Shown here piece after piece: positions 1-6,194 of a stretch of 6,745 nucleotides of DNA. The position numbers were made by a program, and so were the translations under genes. The notes under the pieces are model-generated. The model was not told where the DNA came from and did not search any database. It worked only from the letters and a program-made list of their open reading frames with translations. Each line of letters starts with the position of its first letter. Position 1 is the stretch's first letter. This DNA is from Clostridia bacterium (GTDB lineage Bacteria > Bacillota > Clostridia > Oscillospirales > Acutalibacteraceae), in the NCBI GenBank assembly GCA_900763035.1, contig CAAFIS010000317.1, positions 1 to 6,745 of the forward strand. The letters run 5' to 3'.

Positions 1-318
1 AGCCTTGCCGATGCGGTCGCGCAGATAATACAGCTTGCTGCGGCGGACCTTACCGTGGCGCACGACCTTGATGTCGGCCACATTGGGGCTGTTGATCGGG
101 AACACACGCTCGACACCGACACCGTAGGCCACACGGCGGACGGTGAAGGTCTCGGCGACACCGCTGCCCTTTTTGGCGATGACCGTACCTTCGAAGACCT
201 GGATACGCTCGCGCTCGCCTTCACGGATCTTAACATCCACACGGATGGTATCGCCGATCTCGAACGCCGGGACGGTCTCCTTCATGCTGTCGTTTGCGAT
301 GAGTTTCAGAGCATCCAT
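1..318 (-). CDS. rplS: 50S ribosomal protein L19, C-terminus cut by window edge
   Basis: The reverse strand reads [19 protein letters not shown] at the N-terminus, followed by the L19 core: [20 protein letters not shown] (residues 25-44), then [27 protein letters not shown] and [17 protein letters not shown]. This matches the usual L19 order and spacing. L19 sits at the 30S-50S interface of the large subunit. The 106 codons present are all but roughly the last ten of a protein that is usually about 115 residues. The start is fixed by ATG at 318-316 with an AGGAGG at about 7 nt upstream (positions 325-330 on the plus strand read cctcct). In many bacteria rplS follows rpsP-rimM-trmD; here it is the first gene behind its own promoter. 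Identification is near certain. Confidence 0.97.
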   Translation of the reverse strand, partial: MDALKLIANDSMKETVPAFEIGDTIRVDVKIREGERERIQVFEGTVIAKKGSGVAETFTVRRVAYGVGVERVFPINSPNVADIKVVRHGKVRRSKLYYLRDRIGKA

Positions 319-450
319 TTGATTTCCTCCTAAAATTTCAGACATTCTTGCCGCGTCGATGACCGGTAGAGGACTGCCCGCTTTAATGTCGTGCTTTCGC
401 CTGGCATTAACCCCCATGGGCGCATGGTACGCCCACGGCTCAAAAACACA
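319..450 (-). promoter_or_regulatory. structured 5' leader of rplS, candidate L19 autoregulatory leader
   Basis: The transcript predicted from the rplS promoter has an untranslated leader of about 130 nt. Two helices are visible. The first is a 9-bp stem with one G-U pair: CCGTGGGCG (438-430) pairs with CGCCCATGG (422-414) around a 7-nt loop. The second pairs TTAATG (410-405) with CATTAA (388-383) and contains a GC-GAAA-GC tetraloop-like element. The rest, up to the AGGAGG, shows no strong hairpin and no T-run, so there is no attenuator-type terminator. Ribosomal protein leaders bound by L19 are known in Firmicutes. I could not match this one to a covariance model, so assignment to that family is inference. 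Confidence 0.5.
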
Positions 451-456
451 AGTAGC

Positions 457-485
457 AGTATAGCACATCCGTACACGAAATGCAA
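457..485 (-). promoter_or_regulatory. sigma-A promoter of rplS
   Basis: On the reverse strand a -35 TTGCAT (485-480) is followed by a 17-nt spacer and -10 TATACT (462-457), which is preceded by TGC (an extended -10). A run of seven A residues (495-489 on the reverse strand) lies just upstream of the -35 and resembles an UP element, as expected for a highly expressed ribosomal protein gene. Transcription would begin near position 450. Confidence 0.85.
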
Positions 486-577
486 GCATTTTTTTGCGTT
501 CGGAAAGCTTTTCTTCTGATGGCGGTCTGTCGACGGCCGGATACCTTCCGCCCGAACGGAGAAATGCGTTTTTTCTC
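486..577. other. divergent intergenic segment between the rplS and CPBP promoters
   Basis: No credible gene lies here; overlapping reading frames resemble no protein family and have no suitable ribosome binding site. It holds the T-run (489-495) that acts as an A-tract upstream of the rplS promoter. It also holds a widely spaced inverted repeat, CGTTCGG (497-503) and CCGAACG (552-558). No function can be assigned to that repeat. Confidence 0.4.
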
Positions 578-606
578 TGTACAAATCGGCCGGGATATGG
601 TAAAAT
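578..606 (+). promoter_or_regulatory. promoter of the CPBP protease-tadA-glycosyltransferase cluster
   Basis: A -35 TGTACA (578-583, four of six consensus bases) is followed by a 17-nt spacer and -10 TAAAAT (601-606), which is preceded by TGG (an extended -10). Transcription would start near 613, giving a leader of about 70 nt before the ATG at 685. It is the only good plus-strand promoter seen before the three-gene cluster. Confidence 0.65.
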
Positions 607-684
607 AGATCCGTCAGGTCTCGTGTCCGCCGAACATGAAGCGACAGACCGGAAAAATGCCGCGCAGAAAAGGAGCGTGCTCCC

Positions 685-1713
685 ATGTATCCGTATCAGC
701 CGCAGCCGCCCTACGGGCAGCCGTATTATGTTCCGCCCGCGCCGACACCGGCGCAGCTGGAGCGACGCGCCCTGCGCAAACAGGGCAATTTCGCCGGTGC
801 GATCATGCTGGCGATCACTGCCGGGTCGCGCCTGACGTTCACCGTGCTCGTCTACATCCTGCTTTTTGCCGGGGTGCTGACCCCGGACCGGCTGCAAGAC
901 GATCTGCTCGGCTTCACCCGCACGCAGTACCTGCTGATCTATGCCGGCGTATATACCTTCGCCATGCTCGTGCCGGCGCTTTTGGTGGCGCTGATCGGCG
1001 GGCGGCGGCAGTTCCCGCTCTCCCCGGCGAAACGGGTCAACGCGGGCGATGCCTTTTTCGGCGTGCTGGCCGCCATGGGCATCTGCATGGCGGCGAACAT
1101 CATCTCGAACATCGTGTCCTCGATCTTCGAGGACATGGGCGCTTCCGTGCCGGAGATGCCGGATATGCTGGAGCATACGCCGCAGGGGCTGCTGCTGTAC
1201 ATCTTCACGATCGCGCTGCTGCCCGCACTGATCGAGGAGCTGCTGTTCCGCGGCTATGTGATGCAGGCGCTGCGCACGCACGGCGACTGGTTCGCCGTGA
1301 CGGTATCGGCGCTGCTGTTCGGCCTGATGCACGGCAACGTGGAGCAGATCCCGTTCGCGTTCATCGTGGGGCTGGCGCTCGGCTGGCTGCTGGTGATGAC
1401 CGATAATATCTGGCTGTGCGTGGCCGTCCATTTCGCCAACAACGCCGTTTCCTGCCTGTCCGAATACCTGACCGCCGGAATGAACGACGCGGCGGTCGGC
1501 ACATTCAGCGCCGTCATCGTCTACGGCATCGCCGCGATCGGGCTGATCGCGCTGGCCATTTTGGCGGCGCGGCGCAGCGAGCTGTTCCGCAGCCTGCCGC
1601 GCAAGAGCCTGCTGACCGGCGGCGAACGGATGGGCACGCTGTTGACCGCACCGGTGTTTTTGATCGGCGTGCTGATCATGATCGCGTTGACGGTCGTCGA
1701 CGCGGTCGCGTGA
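685..1713 (+). CDS. CPBP-family intramembrane metalloprotease
   Basis: This 342-residue protein has the three signature motifs of the CPBP (CAAX protease and bacteriocin-processing, also called Abi) family: EELLFRG at 184-190 (the EExxxR motif), FGLMH at 212-216 (FxxxH) and HFANN at 249-253 (HxxxN). The conserved Glu and His residues are expected to form the catalytic site within the membrane. Several hydrophobic segments are visible, around 38-64, 81-105, 123-147, 166-182, 202-237, 241-260, 272-295 and 318-341. The N-terminus (1-22) is a cytoplasmic-type tail rich in Pro, Tyr and Gln. The start has AGGAG 9 nt upstream. Substrates of bacterial members are mostly unknown; roles include peptide maturation, bacteriocin self-immunity and envelope protein control. 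No bacteriocin gene is seen nearby, so a specific role cannot be given. Confidence 0.9.
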   Translation: MYPYQPQPPYGQPYYVPPAPTPAQLERRALRKQGNFAGAIMLAITAGSRLTFTVLVYILLFAGVLTPDRLQDDLLGFTRTQYLLIYAGVYTFAMLVPALLVALIGGRRQFPLSPAKRVNAGDAFFGVLAAMGICMAANIISNIVSSIFEDMGASVPEMPDMLEHTPQGLLLYIFTIALLPALIEELLFRGYVMQALRTHGDWFAVTVSALLFGLMHGNVEQIPFAFIVGLALGWLLVMTDNIWLCVAVHFANNAVSCLSEYLTAGMNDAAVGTFSAVIVYGIAAIGLIALAILAARRSELFRSLPRKSLLTGGERMGTLLTAPVFLIGVLIMIALTVVDAVA

Positions 1714-1733
1714 CGCGCCGCGCGAGGTCCGCG

Positions 1734-2312
1734 ATGGATAGCGAAACGCTGGCTCTTTCTGACGAGCGATATATGCGCTGCGCCTTGGCGCTGGCCGCCG
1801 AGGCGGCAGGGGAGGGCGAGGTGCCGGTCGGTGCCGTGATCGTTCGGGATGCCGACGGCACCGTGATCGGGCGTGGACGCAACCGCCGCGAGCGGGCGCG
1901 CAACGCCCTGTCCCACGCCGAACTGGAGGCGATCGACGAGGCCTGCCGTACGCTTGGCGGCTGGCGGTTGTTCGGCTGCACGCTGTACGTGACGCTGGAG
2001 CCGTGCCCGATGTGCGCCGGAGCGATCATCAACGCCCGGATCGGGCGTGTCGTGTTCGGCACGGCGGATCCCAAGGCAGGATCGTGCGGATCGCTGGTCG
2101 ACCTGTTCGCTTTGCCGTACAATCACCGTCCGCAGCTTTGCTCGGGCGTGCTGGCGGACGAATGCCGCGATCAGCTGACCGGGTTTTTCCGTCAGCTGCG
2201 GGCGCGGCCGCGCCCGGCACAGGCCGGGCCGGACGAAACGACACAAGGAGGGGAAAACGATGAGTGTTCCGCATATCCTGATCCTGTCCGCCAACACCGG
2301 CGGCGGGCATAA
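1734..2312 (+). CDS. tadA: tRNA-specific adenosine deaminase TadA
   Basis: TadA converts A34 to inosine in the anticodon of tRNA-Arg(ACG), and it is essential in many bacteria. The 192-residue product shows the zinc deaminase motifs: HAE at 61-63 (His zinc ligand and catalytic Glu) and PCPMC at 90-94 (both Cys zinc ligands), followed by [20 protein letters not shown] and GSLVDL, as in TadA. The ATG at 1734 has GAGG 6 nt upstream. A GTG at 1710 is in frame, overlaps the preceding stop codon as GTGA and would add eight residues, but it lacks as good a ribosome binding site. The family core ends near residue 157. The following 35 residues are Pro/Arg/Gln-rich and unlike the family, and the last 53 nt overlap the next gene. 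An unnoticed sequencing frameshift near the end is possible but not required. Confidence 0.93.
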   Translation: MDSETLALSDERYMRCALALAAEAAGEGEVPVGAVIVRDADGTVIGRGRNRRERARNALSHAELEAIDEACRTLGGWRLFGCTLYVTLEPCPMCAGAIINARIGRVVFGTADPKAGSCGSLVDLFALPYNHRPQLCSGVLADECRDQLTGFFRQLRARPRPAQAGPDETTQGGENDECSAYPDPVRQHRRRA

Positions 2313-3486
2313 CTCCACGGCGGCTGCCGTGCGGGAGGAGATGACGCGCCGCGGCGTGACGCGGTGCGACGTCCGCGACTGCTTGGCCTATATCTCGGAG
2401 GTGGCGTCCGAGTTCATCAGCTGGGGACATTCTTATGTATATAAGAACCTGCCGAACCTGTTCGGCCGCGCCTACCGCTATGAGGAGAACCGCCCGCCGC
2501 AGTTTTTGTACGAAACGATCTCGCTCGGCGCGGAGCGGTTCTACCGCGCCGTGAAGGATGAGGGGTATGATGCGATCCTGTGTGTACACGTGTTCGCCGG
2601 GATCTTGGTGACCGAGGCGCACCGCCGCTTCGGCTATAACGTACCGTTCTATTTTATGGCGACGGACTACACCTGCAGCCCCGGCGTCTCCTCCATCGAG
2701 GCGGCGGCGGCGTTCATCCCGGCGGAGGATCTGCGGCTGGAGTTCACCGACTGCGGGGTCGATCCCGCGCGCATCGTCGTGTCCGGCATCCCGATCCGCC
2801 GCGGTTTTTACGATCTGCCCGCCAAGGCGGAGGCCAGAACGCGTTTGGGCATCCCGGCGGACGGCACGGTCGTGCTGCTCAGCTGCGGCAGCATGGGCTG
2901 CGGGCGCATCAATCATATCGCTCCGCAGCTGCGCCGCACGCTGCCGGAGCACGTGACGCTGATCATTTTGTGCGGCAACAACCGGCGCGTGTATCGGCAG
3001 CTGGGGCGCAAGGAGATGCCGAATACCGTCGTGGTGGATTTCACGCGGGAGGTGCCGCTGTACATGGCTGCATCCGACCTGTGCATCAGCAAGCCCGGCG
3101 GCCTGACGACGACGGAAATGGCCGCGGCCCATCTGCCGATGGTGCTGATGCTGGCCGTGCCGGGCTGTGAGAGCCGCAATTTCGACTTTATGAAAAAGCG
3201 GCGCTTCGCCGTCGGCGCGGACGACTGGGACGAAGTCATCTGTCTGGCCGCCGAGCTGGCGAACGATCCCGCGCGGCTGCAGGCGATGGCGCAGCGCATG
3301 GCGGAAGATCCCTTCCCGCACGGTGCCGCGGTGACGGCCGAACATATCCTGTCCCATTGGGAACGCGACCGCGCCGCCGCCGAGGCGGACAGCGCAGCCC
3401 GGGCCGAGGCTCCGGCACAGACGCGGGCGGCGCTGCGCGCCGAGCTGCGGGCGAAGGACGGCTCGGCCACCGCTCGCCGGGGATAA
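2260..3486 (+). CDS. MGDG-synthase/UgtP-like glycosyltransferase (GT28), probable diacylglycerol glycosyltransferase
   Basis: This 408-residue protein has the two-domain GT-B fold pattern of MGDG synthases and UgtP. The N-terminal domain begins with [19 protein letters not shown], whose GGGH (14-17) is the acceptor-side signature. A linker with ATDYTCSPG (134-142) follows, then a C-terminal nucleotide-sugar domain with LLSCGSMG (206-213), LIILCGN (234-240) and KPGGLTTTEMAAA (278-290). Relatives add glucose or galactose from a UDP-sugar to diacylglycerol at the inner membrane face, making glycolipids and lipoteichoic acid anchors. The donor sugar and number of sugars added cannot be read from sequence. 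AGGAGGGG at 2246-2253 precedes the ATG and lies inside tadA, so translation is probably coupled. The last 40 residues are Ala/Arg-rich and non-conserved; the final six residues and stop codon come from a direct repeat. Confidence 0.87.
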   Translation: MSVPHILILSANTGGGHNSTAAAVREEMTRRGVTRCDVRDCLAYISEVASEFISWGHSYVYKNLPNLFGRAYRYEENRPPQFLYETISLGAERFYRAVKDEGYDAILCVHVFAGILVTEAHRRFGYNVPFYFMATDYTCSPGVSSIEAAAAFIPAEDLRLEFTDCGVDPARIVVSGIPIRRGFYDLPAKAEARTRLGIPADGTVVLLSCGSMGCGRINHIAPQLRRTLPEHVTLIILCGNNRRVYRQLGRKEMPNTVVVDFTREVPLYMAASDLCISKPGGLTTTEMAAAHLPMVLMLAVPGCESRNFDFMKKRRFAVGADDWDEVICLAAELANDPARLQAMAQRMAEDPFPHGAAVTAEHILSHWERDRAAAEADSAARAEAPAQTRAALRAELRAKDGSATARRG

Positions 3487-3490
3487 CGGA
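3465..3490. repeat. direct repeat copy 1, inside the glycosyltransferase 3' end
   Basis: This 26-bp copy begins with the shared 20-bp core GGCCACCGCTCGCCGGGGAT and continues AACGGA. It is identical over all 26 bp to the start of the core in copy 2, 60 bp downstream. The stop codon TAA of the glycosyltransferase (3484-3486) falls inside it. Confidence 0.9.
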
Positions 3491-3516
3491 AAGAAAAGGC
3501 GAAAAGGGGGCTCGCT

Positions 3517-3550
3517 TGTGTCCGGGCCACCGCTCGCCGGGGATAACGGA
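3517..3550. repeat. direct repeat copy 2
   Basis: This is the most complete copy (34 bp). It shares the core and the downstream AACGGA with copy 1, and the upstream TGTGTCCG plus the core with copy 3. The core begins at 3525. Confidence 0.9.
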
Positions 3551-3564
3551 TAAAACCATGCGTG

Positions 3565-3592
3565 TGTGTCCGGGCCACCGCTCGCCGGGGAT
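3565..3592. repeat. direct repeat copy 3
   Basis: This 28-bp copy carries TGTGTCCG followed by the 20-bp core, identical to copy 2 and 48 bp downstream of it, but lacks the AACGGA end. The spacings (60 and 48 bp) are unequal and there are only three copies, so this is not a CRISPR array. The sequence looks like a short interspersed intergenic repeat. Confidence 0.9.
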
Positions 3593-3602
3593 GGATGTGC
3601 GT

Positions 3603-3618
3603 GTTCGCGCAGGCGAAC
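3603..3618. repeat. small inverted repeat after the direct repeats
   Basis: GTTCGC and GCGAAC form a perfect 6-bp stem around GCAG. There is no T-run after it, so it is not a terminator by itself; it may protect the mRNA 3' end. The function is not known. Confidence 0.4.
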
Positions 3619-3628
3619 GGCGGCGAGG

Positions 3629-3644
3629 TGCGCAGATCTGCGCA
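3629..3644. repeat. perfect 16-bp palindrome
   Basis: TGCGCAGATCTGCGCA is a perfect palindrome without a loop, lying between the direct repeats and the terminator. Such symmetry suits a dimeric DNA-binding protein or a recombinase better than an RNA hairpin. No promoter is near it. The function is unknown. Confidence 0.5.
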
Positions 3645-3673
3645 TAAGTTCAGCTTTGATCACGAAAAAACGG

Positions 3674-3712
3674 GCCGGCCGACGCAGGAACGCGTCGGCC
3701 GGCTTTGGTTTT
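3674..3712. terminator. bidirectional intrinsic terminator between convergent units
   Basis: A perfect 12-bp stem, GCCGGCCGACGC (3674-3685) with GCGTCGGCCGGC (3692-3703), closes a 6-nt loop. On the plus strand it is followed by TTTGGTTTT; on the minus strand by CCG and a run of six T (from the A-run at 3665-3670). It lies 188 nt after the glycosyltransferase stop and 33 nt after the DeoR stop on the opposite strand, so it can end both convergent transcripts. The T-run is better in the minus direction. Confidence 0.9.
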
Positions 3713-3744
3713 CCCGCTATATCTTGTACCGGACAGGGCGGCTC

Positions 3745-4479
3745 TCACAGCTCCCGACGGACGTACTCCGGCGGGAGCTGGCCGTTGGTCAGCACCCTGT
3801 CCACGGCATCGAGCGGCCCGATCTTGCAGAAATACCGCTTGCCCAGCTTCGATGAATCGCACAGCAGGATGACCCGCTTCGCGTTACGGATGAACACGCG
3901 CTTTAGCGCTGCCTCCTGCTCGTCGGAGTCGGTGATGCCGACCTCCGGGTCGACCCCGCGGCAGGAGATGAACGCGATATCGGCATTGAATTGCTGCACG
4001 AACTCCATAGCCTGCGGGCCGACGAAGGATTTGGCGTTGTCGCGCAGATGGCCGCCCGTGCCGAATACGTCCACACCGCCGAGATCGGCCAAGATCGTGG
4101 CGGTCTTCAGTCCGTTCGTGATCACGCGCAGATGCTGGAAACCGCCCAGCCGCCGCGCCAGCAGACACACCGTGCTGCTGGGATCCATAAACAGCGTTTG
4201 CCCGTCGCGGATCATCGCCACCGCCCGCTGGGCCACCTGTTCCTTCGCCCCTAAGTTCTCGTTCTCGCGCAGCGTCAGCGGGAAGTCGCGGGCATTGGCA
4301 TCGATGTGCACGGCACCGCCGTGCGTGCGGCGGATCAGGCCGTTGTTCTCCAAGATCTGCAGGTCGCGGCGGATCGTCGCGCCGCTGGTGTACAGCTCGC
4401 CGCACAATTCCTCCACCGTGGCGGCCTGCCGCCGGTCAAGGATCTCCAAGATCTTGTTTTGCCGTTCCAAAGGCAGCAT
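3745..4479 (-). CDS. DeoR/GlpR-family sugar-metabolism repressor
   Basis: The 244-residue protein has the full DeoR architecture at normal length. The N-terminal winged helix-turn-helix covers about residues 5-57 and ends in the family signature around TSGATIRRDLQILE (31-44) and GLIRRTHGGA (47-56). The C-terminal sugar-phosphate sensor domain (about 75-230) shows MDPSSTV (98-104), ITNG (120-123), GTGG (140-143) and CDSSKLGK (207-214). These glycine- and serine-rich loops bind a phosphorylated sugar in the family. The ATG has AAAGGAG (4494-4488) 8 nt upstream. The gene is divergent from a rhamnulokinase-like gene, so it probably represses that unit and is released by an intermediate such as a ketose 1-phosphate. 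The ligand is inferred from context only. DeoR-type regulators of rhamnose genes are known in Bacillus. Confidence 0.93.
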   Translation of the reverse strand: MLPLERQNKILEILDRRQAATVEELCGELYTSGATIRRDLQILENNGLIRRTHGGAVHIDANARDFPLTLRENENLGAKEQVAQRAVAMIRDGQTLFMDPSSTVCLLARRLGGFQHLRVITNGLKTATILADLGGVDVFGTGGHLRDNAKSFVGPQAMEFVQQFNADIAFISCRGVDPEVGITDSDEQEAALKRVFIRNAKRVILLCDSSKLGKRYFCKIGPLDAVDRVLTNGQLPPEYVRREL

Positions 4480-4522
4480 GATGTCCTCTCCTTTATCACT
4501 ATATCTGGTGTGGGCCGGTCTG

Positions 4523-4554
4523 TCCGATGTTCGGATCGATCATTTATGATCATA
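4523..4554. promoter_or_regulatory. cluster of inverted repeats at the DeoR gene start site, candidate operators
   Basis: Four small symmetric elements are packed together: TCCGA-TGT-TCGGA (4523-4535), GATCGATC (4534-4541), ATCAT-TT-ATGAT (4539-4550) and TATGATCATA (4545-4554). They cover the -10 and the early transcribed part of the regulator gene. This is the usual place for autoregulation. Which element, if any, is bound is unknown, and short symmetric AT-rich runs also occur by chance. Confidence 0.4.
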
Positions 4555-4577
4555 TCATATCATTTCAAAAAAATCAA
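4549..4577 (-). promoter_or_regulatory. promoter of the DeoR-family regulator
   Basis: On the reverse strand a -35 TTGATT (4577-4572) is separated by 17 nt from -10 TATGAT (4554-4549), which is preceded by TGA (an extended -10). The start site would be near 4542, giving a leader of about 60 nt. The -10 lies within the palindrome TATGATCATA, so a repressor bound there could block this promoter. Confidence 0.7.
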
Positions 4578-4591
4578 GTGCGCAATTATCG

Positions 4592-4623
4592 AAATCGCCG
4601 CCAGAACTGGACGGCGGCGATTT
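4592..4623. promoter_or_regulatory. 11-bp inverted repeat overlapping the kinase promoter, candidate operator
   Basis: AAATCGCCGCC (4592-4602) and GGCGGCGATTT (4613-4623) are perfect complements separated by 10 nt and followed by three more T. The form looks like an intrinsic terminator, but no plus-strand gene lies upstream that would need one: the neighbour is divergent. The right arm and centre contain the -35 and spacer of the rhamnulokinase promoter. A dimeric repressor bound here would exclude RNA polymerase. An operator is therefore my preferred reading, with an insulating terminator as the alternative. Confidence 0.5.
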
Positions 4624-4636
4624 TTTGTAGTATAAT
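4608..4636 (+). promoter_or_regulatory. promoter of the rhamnulokinase-ackA unit
   Basis: A consensus -10 TATAAT (4631-4636) lies 17 nt after a weaker -35 TGGACG (4608-4613, four of six bases). The predicted start is near 4643, with a leader of about 60 nt before the GTG start. The weak -35 sits in a large inverted repeat, consistent with regulated expression. Confidence 0.75.
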
Positions 4637-4702
4637 GGCGACGTAAAAGTGGGGCACGAGCGAGGTGCGGTGCTCTGCGAACGAAGAAAGGAGATCGACA
4701 GC

Positions 4703-6166
4703 GTGAGCAAACGAGTGTTGGCATTCGATTTCGGCGCATCCAGCGGACGTGCGATCTTGGGTACATACGACGGCGGAAAGATCCACATGGAGGAGATCCA
4801 CCGTTTTTCTAATGACCCGGTCAAGGTCTGCGGCGTGTTCCAGTGGGACGTTCTGCGCCTGTTCTACGAGATCAAGCAGGGCATCACCAAGGCGGTGCAT
4901 GCCGGCGGCTTCGATGCGATCGGCATCGATACGTGGGGCGTCGACTTCGGCCTGATCGACAGCAAAGGCCGCCTGATGGAGAACCCCGTCCACTACCGGG
5001 ACGAGCGCACCGTCGGCATGATCGAGAAGGTGTTCGAGGACATCCCGCGCGAGGAGCTGTACGGCCGCACGGGCATCCAGATCGTGCCGCTCAATACGCT
5101 GTTCCAGCTGGAGTCGCTCAAGCTCAACGATCCCGATAAGCTGGAGCGTGCGGACAAGCTGCTGCTCATGCCCGACCTGTTCGCCTATCTGTTGACCGGC
5201 GTCATGCGCGCGGAGTACACCAATGTGTCCACCACCCAGTGCCTCGATCCCAAAACGGGGGATTGGGCCTACGATCTGCTCGAGCGGCTGGGCATCCCGA
5301 CGCGGCTGTTCCCCAAGATCATCGACGCGGGCGACAGCTACGGCCTGCTCAGTGAGGAGATCTGTGCAGAGCTCGGTGCGCCGCGTGTGCCGGTCATCGC
5401 CGTCGCGACGCACGACACCGGTTCTGCCGTCGTGGCCGTGCCGTCGCAGGAGAAGGACTTCATCTTCATCAGCTGCGGCACGTGGTCGCTGTTCGGCACG
5501 GAGCTGCCCGCCCCGGTCATCAATGAGGTGTCCATGCGCTTCAACCTGACCAACGAGGGCGGTTACGGACGCACGACGCGCTTCCTCAAGAACATCATGG
5601 GTCTGTGGCTGATCCAGGAGAGCCGCCGTCAGTGGATCCGCGAGGGCGCGCAGGTGTCCTACGGCGATCTGGAGCAGGAGGCGCTGGCCTGCGCTCCGTT
5701 CAAGTGCTTCATCGATCCCGATGACGACAGTTTCGTCGCCCCCGGCGACCTGCCGCGCCGCGTGCAGGAGTTTTGCCGCAAGACCGGCCAGTACGTGCCG
5801 CAGACGCGCGGCGAGATCATGCGCTGCATCTACGAGAGCCTGGCGATGAAATACCGCTACACCTTCCATGCGATCCGCGAGGTGACCGGCCTGCAGTACA
5901 ACGTGATCCACATGATCGGCGGCGGCACGAAGGACCGGCTGCTGTGCCAGATGGCGGCGGACGCGTGCAGCGTCCACGTGGTCGCCGGGCCGATCGAGGC
6001 CACGGCCACCGGCAATATCGCCGTGCAGCTGATGCACCTTGGCGAGATCGCCGATCTGTCCGAGGCACGCCGCATCATCGCGGCATCGGAGCAGCCGCGC
6101 GACTATCTGCCGCAGGACACGGCGGCCTACGACGCGGCCTACGAGCGGTTCACCGCGCTGCTGTGA
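4703..6166 (+). CDS. rhaB: rhamnulokinase-like FGGY sugar kinase
   Basis: The enzyme would phosphorylate L-rhamnulose at O1 with ATP, giving the substrate for the aldolase that yields DHAP and L-lactaldehyde. The 487-residue product has the FGGY features in rhamnulokinase style: DFGASSGR at 9-16 (phosphate loop), IDTWGVDFGL at 75-84, THDTGSAV at 236-243 with the presumed catalytic base Asp238, SCGTWSL at 257-263 and the nucleotide-binding IGGGTKDRLLCQMAAD at 405-420. Length fits RhaB (about 480-490). The GTG at 4703 is chosen because AGGAG (4689-4693) lies 9 nt upstream and the protein then begins just before the phosphate loop; an in-frame GTG at 4649 would add 18 unlikely residues. L-fuculokinase or another ketose kinase remains possible. 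No isomerase or aldolase gene is in the window. Confidence 0.88.
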   Translation: MSKRVLAFDFGASSGRAILGTYDGGKIHMEEIHRFSNDPVKVCGVFQWDVLRLFYEIKQGITKAVHAGGFDAIGIDTWGVDFGLIDSKGRLMENPVHYRDERTVGMIEKVFEDIPREELYGRTGIQIVPLNTLFQLESLKLNDPDKLERADKLLLMPDLFAYLLTGVMRAEYTNVSTTQCLDPKTGDWAYDLLERLGIPTRLFPKIIDAGDSYGLLSEEICAELGAPRVPVIAVATHDTGSAVVAVPSQEKDFIFISCGTWSLFGTELPAPVINEVSMRFNLTNEGGYGRTTRFLKNIMGLWLIQESRRQWIREGAQVSYGDLEQEALACAPFKCFIDPDDDSFVAPGDLPRRVQEFCRKTGQYVPQTRGEIMRCIYESLAMKYRYTFHAIREVTGLQYNVIHMIGGGTKDRLLCQMAADACSVHVVAGPIEATATGNIAVQLMHLGEIADLSEARRIIAASEQPRDYLPQDTAAYDAAYERFTALL

Positions 6167-6194
6167 GCGGCGCTATCCGAAAGGGAAAGGAAGG

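Noticed and set aside
330..686. Minus-strand frame of 118 codons between rplS and the protease
   Set aside because: It runs through the rplS promoter and leader, and its composition is unlike a conserved protein.
685..1713. CPBP protease as a bacteriocin immunity gene
   Set aside because: No small leader-peptide gene or bacteriocin exporter is present; its neighbours are housekeeping and lipid genes.
3465..3592. Possible short CRISPR array
   Set aside because: There are only three copies with unequal spacing (60 and 48 bp), the first is inside a gene, and no cas gene is nearby.
2029..3663. Long minus-strand frame of 544 codons opposite tadA and the glycosyltransferase
   Set aside because: It is antisense to two well-supported genes, has low-complexity His/Arg/Ala-rich content, and resembles no family. 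Long antisense frames are expected at this GC content.
4649..4702. Upstream GTG start adding 18 residues to the rhamnulokinase
   Set aside because: It has no ribosome binding site, lies very close to the predicted transcription start, and would place residues before the normal N-terminus of the family. AGGAG is well placed for GTG at 4703.
4586..6037. Minus-strand frame of 483 codons opposite the rhamnulokinase
   Set aside because: It is the shadow of a clear FGGY kinase and shows no recognisable domain.
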